Assembly: GCF_002234675.1 (NCBI RefSeq)
Contig: NC_019875.2
Span: 28,827,818 to 28,891,817 of the forward strand
Length of the DNA: 64,000 bases
DNA from: Oryzias latipes
Taxonomy: Eukaryota; Chordata; Actinopteri; Beloniformes; Adrianichthyidae
Direction of reading: 5' to 3'
Shown here: positions 1 to 19,859 of the stretch, piece by piece
Layout: every line of letters starts with the position of its first letter
How positions within the stretch are numbered: position 1 is the first letter of the stretch
Position numbers and translations under genes: made by a program
Notes under the pieces: generated by a model
Database searches by the model: none
Seen by the model: the letters and a program-made list of their open reading frames with translations, nothing else
Told to the model about the DNA's origin: nothing

Positions 1-149
1 CACATCCCATCCCCGCAAATGCGCGCTCTTTCTCAGAGACGGGAGCGCGCAGTTTTAGGCACGTCAATTCACAGGTTTCCGGGTGGTACAAACTCTGTGA
101 AATAATAGATAATAGTAACTGATAGCGCTGGCGCAGATTTTTTTCTCCA

Positions 150-311
150 AGCACCGCTACTACTGCGCGCCTCTGGCATCGCATCGGCCCGAGAAGGACT
201 GGTCTAATGAAGAAAAAAAAAAAAAAGTATAACTAAAGATTTGTCTGCGAGCCACATGTGACCATCAAAAGAGCCATATATGGCTCGCGAGCCATAGGTT
301 CCCGACCCCTG
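150..311. mobile_element. hAT-type DNA transposon end (fragment)
   Basis: The stretch around 250-311 reads as nested GAGCCATATATGGCTC / CGAGCCATAG blocks ending in CGACCCCTG. This is the pattern of one end of hAT elements, whose termini resemble CAGGGGTCGG read from the other strand. The element body would lie upstream, partly outside the window. Only one end is visible and no transposase is recognisable, so this is a family-level call from pattern. Confidence 0.45.
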
Positions 312-779
312 CCCTGAAAGCTACTGCCTCCCGAGCGCAGTTCAGTTGCAGCTCACCGCTCCCCCAGCGGATGGGTCAAATGCGGAGAAGAATTTCCCCA
401 TTGAGGGATAAATAAAGTATCTAGGGGGGAAAAAAATGTACAAATCCAAAATTAAAACACAGACAAACTCAAGACTGTGTGAAAAAGGCGGAAAAACAGG
501 CAAAGGAAGCTCCACTTAACAAAGTTCTGAGGATTTATTGCAGGAAAATCACAGTTGTGTCAAAACTCTTGTTTGTTTTAAAGGCAAGTTCATTTGTTTG
601 GCACATTTGGCGTACTAAAACAATTCAAAGTGCTCTACATAGAGCATTAAAAGAAATGTGTGATAAAACTGTTAAAGGATTAGTCATTAAACTAAACTAG
701 AAAGTTAAAAAATAACTGAATTTAAAGTCAGCTTAAAGTAACTGAATGGATGGATAAAAACACATCAAATGCTGAGAAC

Positions 780-1272
780 AGGTGGCTCTTCATTTAAATG
801 AACCGATTGTTTCAGCTTTCTGGAAGACCAGATGTGTGGAGCATAGAAGCTGAATGCAGCTTCTCCTTGTTTGGTTTGGACTCCAGAACTGATAAAAGAC
901 CGGATCCAGATCACCGGAGAAGTGTTGCTGGCATACATTCTGGGTCAGGAGGTCAGTTGTGTTCTTTGGTGCCAAACCATTCAAAACTTTACAAAACAGC
1001 AACAGAGCTTTAAAGTCCATCCTCTGGCAGACAGGCAGCCAGTGGAAAGACCTCAGAACTGGACTGATGTGGTTCTACTGTCGTGGTCCCTGTGAGAACC
1101 TGAACAGCAAAGTTCTGAATGTAAAAACACTGTTACAGTCGTCAGGTCGACTAAAGACGAACACATGGACTAGTTCTTCCAGGTCCTGCTTAGACATCTA
1201 TAATTTTCAGGTCTTCAGGTCCATCTCTAGATCCAAGTTTCCGGCCAGGTTGGTGATTTTTAGATTAAGAGA
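780..1272 (-). mobile_element. LINE ORF2 C-terminal fragment (non-LTR retrotransposon)
   Basis: The minus strand encodes a 76-residue piece with FKALLLFCKVLNGLAP, which fits the C-terminal ORF2 segment common in fish LINEs (typically FKALLLVYKALNGLAPKY). The sequence from 1,010 to 1,250 looks like the same element further upstream in its own sense, with frames broken. The piece at 2,030-2,330 may be more of the same element, separated by the plus-strand LINE at 1,275-1,999. No 5' end or full reverse transcriptase remains. The clade (L2/CR1/Rex1-like) is inferred and not certain. Confidence 0.55.
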
Positions 1273-1274
1273 TT

Positions 1275-1999
1275 GAGGCCATGGTTCTCGACCGGAGAAA
1301 GGTAGCTTGCCATCTCTTGGTGGGTGGAGTGTCCCTGCCCCAGGTGGAGGAGTTTAAATACCTTTGATTCTTGTTCACGAGTGAGGGAAGACCGGAGCGT
1401 GAGATTGACAGGCGGATCGGAGCGGCGTCCGTAGTTATGCGGTCGCTGTATCGGTCCGTTGTGGTGAAGAGAGAGCTGAGCGGAAAAGCAAAGCTCTCAA
1501 TTTACCGGTCGATCTTCGTTCCAATGCTCACCTATGGTCATGAGCTATGGGTCATGACCGAAAGAACGAGGTCTCGAATACAAGCGGCTGAAATGAGCTT
1601 CCTCTGCAGGGTGGCTGGGCGCTCCCTTAGAGATAGGGTGAGAAGCTCGGCCACCCGCTGAGAGCTCGGAGTAGAAGTGCTTCTCTTCCATATCAGAAGG
1701 AGCCAGTTGAGGTGGCTCGGGCATCTTGTCCTGATGCCTCCTGGACGCCTCCCTGGAGAGTTGTTCCGGGCATGTCCCACTGGGCGGAGGCCCCGGGGAA
1801 GACCCAGGACACCCTGGAGAGACTGTGTCTCTCGGCTGGCTTGGGAACGCCTCTGGGTCCTCCCAGAGGAGCTGGAGGAAGTGGCTGGGGCGAGGGAAGT
1901 CTGGGCATCTCTGCTCAGACTGCTGCCCCCGCGACCCTCTCCTGGATAAGTGGAGGAAGATGGATGGATGGATGGATGGATGGATGGATGGATGGATGG
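1275..1999 (+). mobile_element. LINE ORF2 3' end with GGAT tail
   Basis: One reading frame from 1,275 to 1,949 carries the reverse-transcriptase C-terminal part of a non-LTR element: EEFKYL, a block with KLSIYRSIFVPMLTYGHELW, AAEMSFLCRVAG, RWLGHLV, and FRACPTGRRPRGRPRTPW before RLLPPRPSPG and a stop. The frame is interrupted by two in-frame TGA codons (near 1,365 and 1,660). It ends in about ten GGAT units (1,961-1,999). A tetranucleotide GATG-type tail is known from Rex3/RTE-like fish LINEs; the clade call is inference. It is a 5'-truncated, dead copy. Confidence 0.75.
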
Positions 2000-2029
2000 A
2001 TTGTAGCTCTGTAGCGATCCTGAACTGTA

Positions 2030-2330
2030 TTTCAAAGGCAATAACCTCTGTTTTGTTTTAGTTTGCTTGGAGTGAGTTGAGTCACAGCCATGTCCTCAAT
2101 GTATTTACCAAGAGCCCGTGCAGGGCCTTTGTCTCCCGGTGTCAATGTAATACATATCTGTGTGTCATCAGCATAGCTATGGCTACTAATGTTGTTCTTT
2201 ATAATGGGTCAATGGGAGTGTGTAGATGTTAAATAGAAGTGGCTCCAGGGAGGAGCCTTGTGGAACTCCTGCACAAATTTTAGAGCTCAAAAACCCTTTT
2301 GAAACCTTTGTGTTAAATTTTGAATAAAAA
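2030..2330 (-). repeat. Dispersed repeat, possible continuation of the minus-strand LINE
   Basis: This stretch has the wording of a common fish interspersed repeat: a block around GTGTGTCATCAGCATAGC, then AGAAGTGGC and GAGCCTTGTGGAACTCC. It starts directly after the GGAT tail of the plus-strand LINE. It may therefore be the other half of the element at 780-1,272, split by that insertion. No reading frame is intact. The assignment rests on recalled repeat patterns, not on alignment. Confidence 0.4.
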
Positions 2331-3690
2331 CTATAATTATGGGGGTGTTGGTGTCCCTCCAAAGAGGTTAGGTCTTTTAGAAGCCCAAAGAAAAAGAGCC
2401 CCTATTGTATAAATGAGCCTTCAGGATGCTGCGTCTCAAAGTACAACAAAGAATTAGGATGCATGAAAAAAGTACATACAAAATAATAAATAAAAGAAAT
2501 ATGGATTCCTTGCAAACAAAGCATGACAGATGAAGAAAATCCTCGGCTCTTTCCAATGATGGATGTAACTGCAGCTTAACACAACCACAGAAAAGAACAG
2601 GCAGCCTCTGTGTGATAACTTTATAATTTACATTTAAAGGTAAAACTTTTGCTGCACCACAATGATTCTGAACCCTGTCCACACATTTAGAATAATGAAC
2701 ACAAAATGATCTCCAATCTACAAACATCTGAGCAATTGTAAGAGTCAGTCATGTGGATCTCTTCGGATGAGGCTGTGCCCAGCGAGTAAAAAGTGATCGT
2801 CGTCATAACCAGGACAGCCACATGACAGAGCTGATGTCTGATGCATGACTGTCTCACTGTCGCCTTACATCCTCGCCCGGACTAATGATGACCTTTGATT
2901 CCCAAAAGATGTCAGGAGACACGAGAAAAACTGCAAACGCAGCCAATTAATTTTGGGCGAGGACGACTGGAACAAGTGAATGCGTCAAGCAGCTGGAGTG
3001 AACAGTGAAGGGCTTCAGGAAAGACAAAATTCTGGATAATTAGGATTCAGAAGGCCCCTTGTCACAGATAATTAAAGCTGACAGCCACTGTGAAGCGGAG
3101 AGGACGAAGGCAGAAAACCCTTTCAAACTACGGGTCCTACTTTTAACCCGCCTTCCGTCTCTGTGAATCCTGCAGCGCCATCCATCATCCCTCCCCGCTC
3201 GCAAAAAAGCAAACCAAGCATTAAAAGTGATTAACAGATCAGCAGCGCTGACAATAAACGCTGTTCAAGTGTTTACATGTGAAATCTTTTGAAATTGACA
3301 ACTTGGGAATAAATGAAGACAGCACTCTTCGTTGTTTTTGAGGAAATGACATCACTTTATGTGTATTTGTGACAGAACGGATCCATTTGTTTTGAATATA
3401 CTTAGCATTTCATTTCAGTTGAAAGCTTGGAGACGACCACAGCGTCCCTGCAGTGTTTATTGGTGCATACAAACACAAAGGCTGCATGCTCCTGACTTTA
3501 TTATTGCTGTTCTGTCAGTTCGATTTACACAGATCAGTGTTTTCAGCAAGTGTTTTAAAAACGACATTTTAAGAATTCTTCAGATTCCTTCAGCTTTAAA
3601 TTTAAACTTTTTTTCCCCCTGTTTAAGTTCACTCTATTTTCACACATTTTCGCTTATTGTTTGTAAAAGAAAATGTCATAAATTACCCAC
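2331..3690. other. No gene seen; unassigned sequence
   Basis: There is no convincing coding exon, RNA gene or recognised repeat. The middle (about 2,780-3,260) is less AT-rich, with balanced composition, and could be conserved non-coding DNA. That cannot be judged without comparison to other fishes. Confidence 0.5.
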
Positions 3691-4230
3691 TTTTTAACCG
3701 CTCTCACTGTCTGACTGAGCGGCTGCTAAAGGGCATCTCACTCTCCCCCTATGTGTCTGCCACCCCGGGAAGAGTTACACATGACAAATTCAGGTGGAAA
3801 AAAAAAACTTTTTTCTATTGGCTTTGTCTCCATAGCAACCGTTTTATGGCATGGTCCCCTGGGGTGACGGACAGGTCTCTGTAACTTTCAGAAGAATCGG
3901 CAAAAGTAAACGTTTGGAGTTTATGGGCAACAGTTCTTGTCAACCATGTCCACTTTCCCAGTAGGTTCATCTCGTTCACATCCTTTCATTCGGCTTCAGG
4001 CAACAATTTATGTTTTACATTTTCACAATATTACAATGAGGGAGCAACAGAAGAAGGGTGCTTTTGAGATTTTGCCACGGTGATGCCAGGTATAAAAGAT
4101 AGATTACAATCCCTAGGAGGAGTTTGACTTTGTGGCTGGGCCGTAAAGGCGATTCTTTTGGGAAAAACAAGATGGTGGCCCCTTCCTCAGGTCAAAGGTC
4201 AACCAAACTTAGGTTGTGGTTGTAGCCTTA
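3690..4230 (+). repeat. Dispersed repeat family B, copy 1
   Basis: The order of words here recurs at 44,620-44,890 and 61,985-62,460: a CTGACTGAGCGGCTGCTA-type start, CCCC-rich text, ACAAATTC, a run of A, a TTGTCTCCATAGCAACC-type block, CCTGGGGTGACGGACAGGT, and AGAAGAATCGGCAAAA. The downstream part (GTTTTACATTTTCACAATATT) also matches copy 3. No long frame, clear terminal inverted repeat or target duplication was found, so the transposon class is unknown. Confidence 0.6.
3826..3839 (+). promoter_or_regulatory. Full-consensus X-box (RFX motif) inside family B repeat
   Basis: GTCTCCATAGCAAC fits the X-box consensus RYYNYYATRRNRAC at all 14 positions. It lies inside the family B repeat and not at a known promoter, so function is unproven. 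Confidence 0.4.
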
Positions 4231-4774
4231 ACCTGGCAGCACGAGTGAGTAATTTAATGACGATCCTTTGAACAAATGTTTCCTTTTCTCATACTGTGTG
4301 GAGATGTGAAAAATCGCCAATTTCACACCCGTGAATCATCTCACCCTGTGGGGTCAAAATGATCACCAGAACGGTGAGCAAAAATCCCAGAACCACACAG
4401 GGGGGACTTAGTGAATGACCTGCAGAGAGCTGGGGCCAAAGTAACAAAGGCTACCATCAGTAACACACTACACCACCAGGGACTCAAACCCTGCAGGGTC
4501 AGACGTGTCCCCCTGCTAAAGCCAGTACATGTGCAGGCCCGTCTAAAGTTAGCTAGAGAGCATTTGGATGATCCAGAAGAGGATTGGGAGAATGTCCAAT
4601 GGTCAGATGAAACCAGAATAGAACTTATTGGTTAGAACTCTACTCGTCGTGTTTGGAGGAGAAAGAATGCTGAGCAGCATCCAAAGAACACCAGACCTAT
4701 TGTAAAGCATGGAGGTGGAGGCATCATGCTTTGGAGTTGTTTTTCAGCAGGACGACAAATCCATGTTGTAGGTG

Positions 4775-5177
4775 CCATGAATAAAGTGTGGTCTTTATTA
4801 TGGTAAATTAATATAGTTTTTGTTTTGATTATAGGCCATTGAGTAGGTAATCAGCTGGTGGGTCACATGTTTGTGGGCGGTGACATTAATTGACTTGATC
4901 TCAACTGTGGTTTTTCCCTGTGTGAGAGGGAGGGGGGGGGGTGAGCGGCGGGGTTGCCGTATTTTTTGTTGACCACATAACACGCTTTTTCTTGATTCTT
5001 TGCTTATTCTCTTTTTTTGATCACAGTAATAAGTGAATTTCATTACCTTCTTTTTTCATTATTTAAACTTCAAAATACGAACTTTGTTAAGCTTCATGGT
5101 TTATTTCAAGTGCGTCATTCAATAACCGGACCCAGCATCCGCCTTTCAGCGACGGTTTGGTTTTTGAAGTCGCTACA
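4775..5177. mobile_element. Uncharacterised insert inside the Tc1 copy
   Basis: Transposase homology stops near 4,775 and resumes near 5,180. The roughly 400 bp between has an AATAAAG-type signal near its start and no reading frame of note. It is an insertion by position. It could be a fragment of a terminal repeat of a retroelement, but no clean ends or target duplication were identified. Confidence 0.4.
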
Positions 5178-5349
5178 CGTGTAAAGGAATTAATGAATGG
5201 GGTCAAGTATGATCAGATTTTGAGTGAAAACCTCCTTCCATTAGCAAGGGCTTTGTAGTTGAAACGTTGCTGGGTCTTTCAGCATGACAACCATCCCAAA
5301 CACACGTTGCCTGGGTAACAAAGGAGTGGCTTCATAAGAATCGTTTCAA

Positions 5350-5994
5350 CAAGGTAGGGCCCGCGGGCCAAATTTGGCCCACCAAAGGTTATCCTTTGGC
5401 CCACCAAGTCGTGCCTGTAGAGGCCGTTGAGTGTTTAATTAAAACCCCTTAACCTTTCCCATTCATTCATGGAGCGACAACGGCAGTAGCAAACGGATAA
5501 GAGGCATTTTAAACAAATATGGGAGGAGGATTATTTTTCTCCAGAAATCTCTTCTCAGGTTGTCTTTTTTGTCAGCAGTCCGTGGCTTTATTTAAAGAGT
5601 ACAATAAATGCCGGCCCGACGATACTAAACACGCACTTTTATCCAAACACAAAGGTGAGGCGAAAAAGACAAATTCTAGGGAGTTCCAATCTAAACTTCT
5701 GTCACAGCAAGCCGCCCTCATGATGCCCTCAGCACAGGACAGCGCCACATTGGCTAGCTACGAAAGTTCGGCGTTAAGTGGGCGATCGAGAGAGATTCAA
5801 GGAAAAATGTTACTAACTTTTTAGTCACACTAATGTGTGTTACCTTGAAAAGTACCAAATACAAATAAATAACCTAAACTATATTCTTTATTTGCTTTTA
5901 TTTCATGACATGCAAAATATAATTGTATTTGGCCCACGGACAGGGACCCCTTTTAGATTTTGGCCCTTTGAGCGACAAAGTTTGGTCACCCCTG
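5350..5994. mobile_element. hAT-like element nested in the Tc1 copy
   Basis: One side begins GTAGGGCCCGCGGGCCAAAT and the other ends TTTGTCGCTCAAAGGGCC when read in reverse, closing at GTCACCCCTG. Those are typical ends of Charlie-like hAT elements. The interior has a 101-codon frame at 5,519-5,824, which may be a transposase remnant (residues LLSQQAALMM and similar); I cannot assign it firmly. The element splits the Tc1 coding region between the LHKNRF block and the EEWTKIP block, so it inserted after the Tc1 copy. A clean 8-bp duplication was not seen. Confidence 0.6.
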
Positions 5995-6429
5995 CCATAG
6001 AAAGTCTTTAATCAGATCGCTGGGAATCACTGCTCTAGAGGAGATCCGCATGGAGGAATGGACCAAAATACCAGCAACAGTTTGTGGAAACCTTGAAGAC
6101 TTACAGAAAACATTTGACTGCTGTCATTGCAAACTAAGGGTTTATAACAAAGTATTAAGTTGAACTTTTATTATTGAACAAATTATTTTCCACCACAATT
6201 TCCAAATAGATTCTTTAGAAGAAAAAAAATCAGACATGATTTTCTGGATTTTTTCTCTCGTTTCATCTCAGTGGATGAAAATTACAGAACTTGTACAGTT
6301 TGTGGCTGACTGAATACTTTTTGCCCCACTCTATAGTGTGTATATATATATATATACAGTGGTGTTGTAAGATGTCAAAAAGTCTCCAGTTAGAATCATT
6401 AGAACAGCAGCACAGAAAAGGCCTCCAGT

Positions 6430-7319
6430 CACCTTCGTTTGTCATTTTTATTCATTCACAGCCAAAAAGAACACAATTAAAAAAAAAAAAAAAACAGAGA
6501 AAGGCAGATGTTATAATCCCTTCAAATATTATACAATCTTTAATTTAGCCCAAAAGGATTTTTTTTTTTAATAAAGCACAAACATTTGAAAATGAATCAC
6601 TTCCCCTCCAGGCTGCCTTATTATATGCAACAGAAGAAGGCTATGACTAAAAGATGCGAGTTTTCCTTCTAAAGGACTCAAATGCTCAACATCCAGTAAA
6701 TGTTATTTAATATTAGATTAATTAGTAAACAAGTAAATTAAAGCAAAAAAAAAAAAAATTAATACAAATGAAACAAAACAGCATTTAATGCCAAAAAGGT
6801 CCACACCACCGTTAAAGAATTAACACTTAAAGATTAAAACTATGTAAACAATGTATTAACGCTGTAAAGAATGAGAGCGCAAAGGTCATTTCATTCATTT
6901 TCTTTTATAATTCTACAAAATGTCTTCTATTGAATATTCATGCAAGAGTCTTTTACAGCCTCAGTCTGCAGGAACGCCTCGGCTGCAGAGCCTTTCCTTC
7001 TGCCGGTTACAAGCCCGACACGACCGCGGCTGAATGACTCCACAAACGAAGAGCCCACATCCTTCCATGAAGACACTACACAGAACACAGCGAGCGCCTG
7101 AACGGCCTCTCCTTCGCTTTCGGCGCCTCCTGCAGAACCAAAGCGGACAGTTTGACGGGCCAAAGTGCTTCCGTTAACGGGGTCGCCAAAAAAAACGAAA
7201 AAAGGCACAAATCAGTGACAAATAAACCCACGCTGGCTGACGCATTTTACAGCGGTTGGCAACGTCCCCCCCTCCCTCACGTGGAGGGGGAGCGAAAGTG
7301 GTCATTCGGGAGCGGCGGT
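6430..7319 (-). other. gpt2l: gpt2l 3' UTR (inferred)
   Basis: Downstream of the gpt2l stop there is no other gene. A minus-strand AATAAA at about 6,443-6,448 (TTTATT on the plus strand) could end the transcript. The stretch is A/T-rich with poly-A runs, as expected for a fish 3' UTR. The true end is not shown by sequence alone. Confidence 0.4.
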
Positions 7320-16881
<9,562 letters not shown>

Positions 16882-17660
16882 GTCCTGAACGCTCTGCGGG
16901 CAAACTTTTCCGAGCGTCCGCCGGGGAAAAACTGCCGACCTGTGCGATCTGCTCCAGGAAACGTTGCGTAAAAACGGAGCGTCGGCGCGCGCGCACCGAC
17001 CGACTTGTTGTTCGACCGAACGAATGCGCTGAGCCGAGAGGCGCCCGGCACAAAAACAAGCCACGCTCCCAACTTTTTCAGGCGCGTGCACACTTAGCAG
17101 CGGCTGGCTCGCGGCGCATCCCGCCCCCTTTTGGATGGGATGTCCCTCCTTATTCCTAACTGACAGCTTAACCTGTTGGTTTGCCGCGCGCTCATGTCAT
17201 TCTTCAAACATTTCTAAGCTCTGACCGACTGGTTGGAGTAGTTTGACAGACGAAATGAAGAAAGTTATGAAAAATAATGAATTGCACTCGAGCTGAAGCT
17301 TTGTTTCCCTGAACTCCTTTATAATGAAATGAACGAAAATGAAATGATCCATCAGTAAAAACCTGACCAGGATCCTAAAATATCTTGAGTGGAAGCATCT
17401 AGAGTTTCTCTGGTTCAAATTTCCCTTTTCACGAGTCAAACTCGGATCGGAACTCCAGTTTACACTTAAAAAAAAAATATTTAAATATATAAATGCAGGA
17501 AAAGTGTGTTAAACTCCACCTACATGTGCCGCAGACATCCGGAAGTTTCTGTTTCAGAATCACTTTCTTTTTAAAATAGCTTCATAAAAACCACCGAAAA
17601 GTTTAGGCAAAAAGTTAAACCTCCATAAAGCTACATGTAAAAAGGAAGAGTAGAAAATGT
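16882..17660 (-). promoter_or_regulatory. gpt2l 5' region and gap to fuz 3' end
   Basis: From 16,880 to about 17,150 the sequence is GC- and CpG-rich (GGCGCGCGCGC near 16,984), as at a CpG-island promoter, and the gpt2l ATG lies at its edge. Beyond 17,160 it becomes AT-rich and unassigned up to the fuz poly(A) signal. No TATA box is evident. Confidence 0.5.
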
Positions 17661-17677
17661 TTCAGAAACAATCAGAC

Positions 17678-17683
17678 TTTATT
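17678..17683 (-). terminator. fuz: fuz poly(A) signal AATAAA
   Basis: AATAAA on the minus strand (TTTATT on plus), about 400 bp after the fuz stop. It is the only clear signal before gpt2l and implies a 3' UTR from 18,081 to about 17,660. Confidence 0.55.
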
Positions 17684-18081
17684 GTGTGAAGGGGAAAAAA
17701 AGTCACATTTTATATTTGATGATGCCCTGTAGCTCTCTTCTCTTCATAATGTGTCTTTACTGTTCAGGACTTTTCCCAAACACTGTTCTGAGCTTTTCAA
17801 AGATTCACAAGAGGCGGGCGGGCAGACAGTCAGCAACATTTAAAACAAATCAAATATAAAAATATATATATATATATATATTTTGAGAAACAGCAGTAGA
17901 TAAAAACCTATATAGATGTTTTCACATTTTCCTCCAGGGCATTTCAAAAACCTTTTACTAGCAAAAAAAGAAAAACAAAAGTGAAAGACTTTTATTTAAG
18001 GAAACAAAAGTTTTTCAACGTTTTGCCGCCATTAATTTCAAAAGAAAATCCCTTTTTTTTCCCCCTCCTCCTCCTGAAAAC

Positions 18082-19356
18082 CTAAAATTTTGTGGCAGCA
18101 CGTATATCAGAGAGAGTCTGCATGGCGATGGTACGGAGCGCGTAGGTGGGCACGGACGGTGATAGCAGCAGGTAGAGCTGGTGCTGGGGGGTCTGAAGGC
18201 CATAACTTTTGCATTCATCCGTTACCAAATAGCAGTGTTGAGGTTGATGAGAGAACCCAAGGAGGAAGTCGGCAGCGGCATCTTTCTGATCCCTCTCCTC
18301 CGATGCTTCCTCCTGTGAGAAGTAGTGCGACACGGTGAAGATGTAGAAGAGCTTTAGCAGCTCCCAGCACCGTGCCTTGGGGAGTGACGGGTAACCGGAA
18401 CTCTGCGCACAGGAGACCGAGCGTCGGGTGTCACGGTTGATGAGCAGAAGTGCCAGCACGTCAGGCCGCAGGGGCACGGGTCCTGGAAAGCAGCGCTCTC
18501 CAACGTCCAGGCAGTCTCTCAAGGTGTCCACAAGGGGCAGCCAGAAGCGGCTCAGCAGTTGGGCCTCCACTTTGTGGAGGGAAGGGGTGGGACCGCACAG
18601 GACGCACACGTCAGCCCCGGGTAGAAGCTGGAAACGCAGAAGGCGGTAAGGCACGGTGGGACTGCCCCGTGGGAGGAAAACTGGGTAATCGCAGGAGTCA
18701 GATCCGGATGCAGCCAGGGAGCGTACCAAAGCCAAAAGCAGGACAATCTCCACCGGTGCCAGGCGCCACCACTTCTCCGTTGCAGTGACTATTCGCCCGT
18801 GGACGATGAGGCATCCAAACTCACTGTCCGCAGCCTCCGTAAACCCGTCCACGGCTTCTTGGAGCAGAGAGGGGTCTGGGGGCAGCAGAGAATCGGCGCA
18901 GTGCGTGAGGTTACCCAAGAGGCCCTCCTGTCTGTCTTCAATCAGCTGATCGATGAGGCCAAAGCAGGACCTCAAGTCTTTCTTCAGCCTTTCGACGTTC
19001 CTGACATGAACGAGCTCGTCCTGCCCCAACACCAGCACCATGCAGCTCCACACGTTCTCCAAGAGGCGCTGCAGACGCATCTGCATCTCCCTGCTGCTGC
19101 AGGACCCGCTCCGACCGCTGCTGCAGACGGCGATCAGCATCACACTGTCCTGGAAAGCTCTCCACACTATCCTGCCCCCGTCCTCCGTTTCACAGGAGGA
19201 CAGCAGCGCGCCCTGGCCCCCTCCGAACATGTGGACGCCGTTCAATGAGCCGATGACAGAGAAGGGGAGCTGCCTGCTGGAGCCCCCCCTGATGAACAGA
19301 GGGACACCGCTGCTGGCCGTCAGGCACAGCAGCTGGGTGGACCCATCCTGAAGCAT
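18082..19356 (-). CDS. fuz: Fuzzy planar cell polarity protein, intronless coding region
   Basis: Fuz works with Inturned and Wdpcp in the CPLANE complex at the basal body. There it helps recruit intraflagellar transport parts, and with Inturned it acts on Rab23. The single 424-codon frame starts with LLCLTASSGVPLFIRGG and PFSVIGSLNGVHMFGGG. It continues with RNVERLKKDLRSCFGLID, LIVHGRIVTATEKWWRL, DYPVFLPRGSPTVPYRLL and VCVLCGPTPSL, and ends with HQLYLLLSPSVPTYALRTIA. These follow human FUZ (about 418 residues) from start to end and cover its three longin-like parts. The ATG fits the family start. There is no intron inside the coding region, whereas mammalian FUZ has many exons; no frameshift is seen and the gene looks functional. 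Confidence 0.95.
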   Translation of the reverse strand: MLQDGSTQLLCLTASSGVPLFIRGGSSRQLPFSVIGSLNGVHMFGGGQGALLSSCETEDGGRIVWRAFQDSVMLIAVCSSGRSGSCSSREMQMRLQRLLENVWSCMVLVLGQDELVHVRNVERLKKDLRSCFGLIDQLIEDRQEGLLGNLTHCADSLLPPDPSLLQEAVDGFTEAADSEFGCLIVHGRIVTATEKWWRLAPVEIVLLLALVRSLAASGSDSCDYPVFLPRGSPTVPYRLLRFQLLPGADVCVLCGPTPSLHKVEAQLLSRFWLPLVDTLRDCLDVGERCFPGPVPLRPDVLALLLINRDTRRSVSCAQSSGYPSLPKARCWELLKLFYIFTVSHYFSQEEASEERDQKDAAADFLLGFSHQPQHCYLVTDECKSYGLQTPQHQLYLLLSPSVPTYALRTIAMQTLSDIRAATKF

Positions 19357-19659
19357 GGCAGCGGTCAGCCGTGGATCATCATGGTCACGTTAGAACTGCG
19401 ACAGATTATCGAACCAGCGCGTTCATGAGCCGGTTGTGTAAAGGACAACGGGGGGAGGCAAAACCTCTCAACGTTACATCAGCAATTAGCTAATAGCATC
19501 AACACGCGTTAAACCAGCGAACAGAATACAGAGACAAAACACCAGAGGCAGACAGAAACCATAACTATTCCGATTGTAAACACTTCCGTTTCAGCAATAA
19601 TTAGCTTTTTGTTAGCTATCTGTACTAAACATGCTAGGTTTACGAAGGAAGTTACCGTT

Positions 19660-19673
19660 GTTTCCACAGTAAC
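19660..19673 (+). promoter_or_regulatory. fuz: X-box-like RFX site upstream of fuz
   Basis: GTTTCCACAGTAAC matches the X-box RYYNYYATRRNRAC at 13 of 14 positions (C instead of T in the centre). It has two good half sites, GTTTCC and AGTAAC. It lies about 305 bp upstream of the fuz ATG, in a CpG-containing stretch (19,590-19,870). Cilia genes are commonly driven by RFX factors through such sites; use here is inferred. Confidence 0.5.
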
Positions 19674-19859
19674 GACGTCCCATGATTCATTCTTTACACC
19701 GTCGAAGGCGGTTTCATTTAGCTGGCCGAGTTGCAGTTCCGGCTCACGAGATCCGCATTACTGCCGACGGAGCGGGACACGAAGACAGACCTGGGTTCAG
19801 TCCAGCCCAGCGCTCTCGTGTGAGCGTTAGCTTACAGCATGGATCTGAAAAGCCGCCGG

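Larger units (their letters stand above)
4390..6345 (+). mobile_element. Tc1-like DNA transposon, decayed and interrupted
   Basis: Pieces of a Tc1/mariner transposase appear in order. At 4,411-4,635 a DNA-binding/catalytic segment has ISNTLHHQGL and ENVQWSDETR (first catalytic Asp in SDE). At about 4,640-4,775 is TRRVWRRKN...[15 protein letters not shown]. At about 5,190-5,340 is MNGVKYDQIL...VFQHDNHPKH. At about 6,000-6,130 is MEEWTKIPATVCGN. A terminal stretch near 6,320 reads TTTTTGCCCCACTCTATA. The coding sequence is broken by stops and by two unrelated inserts (about 4,775-5,177 and 5,350-5,994), so it is dead. Confidence 0.85.
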
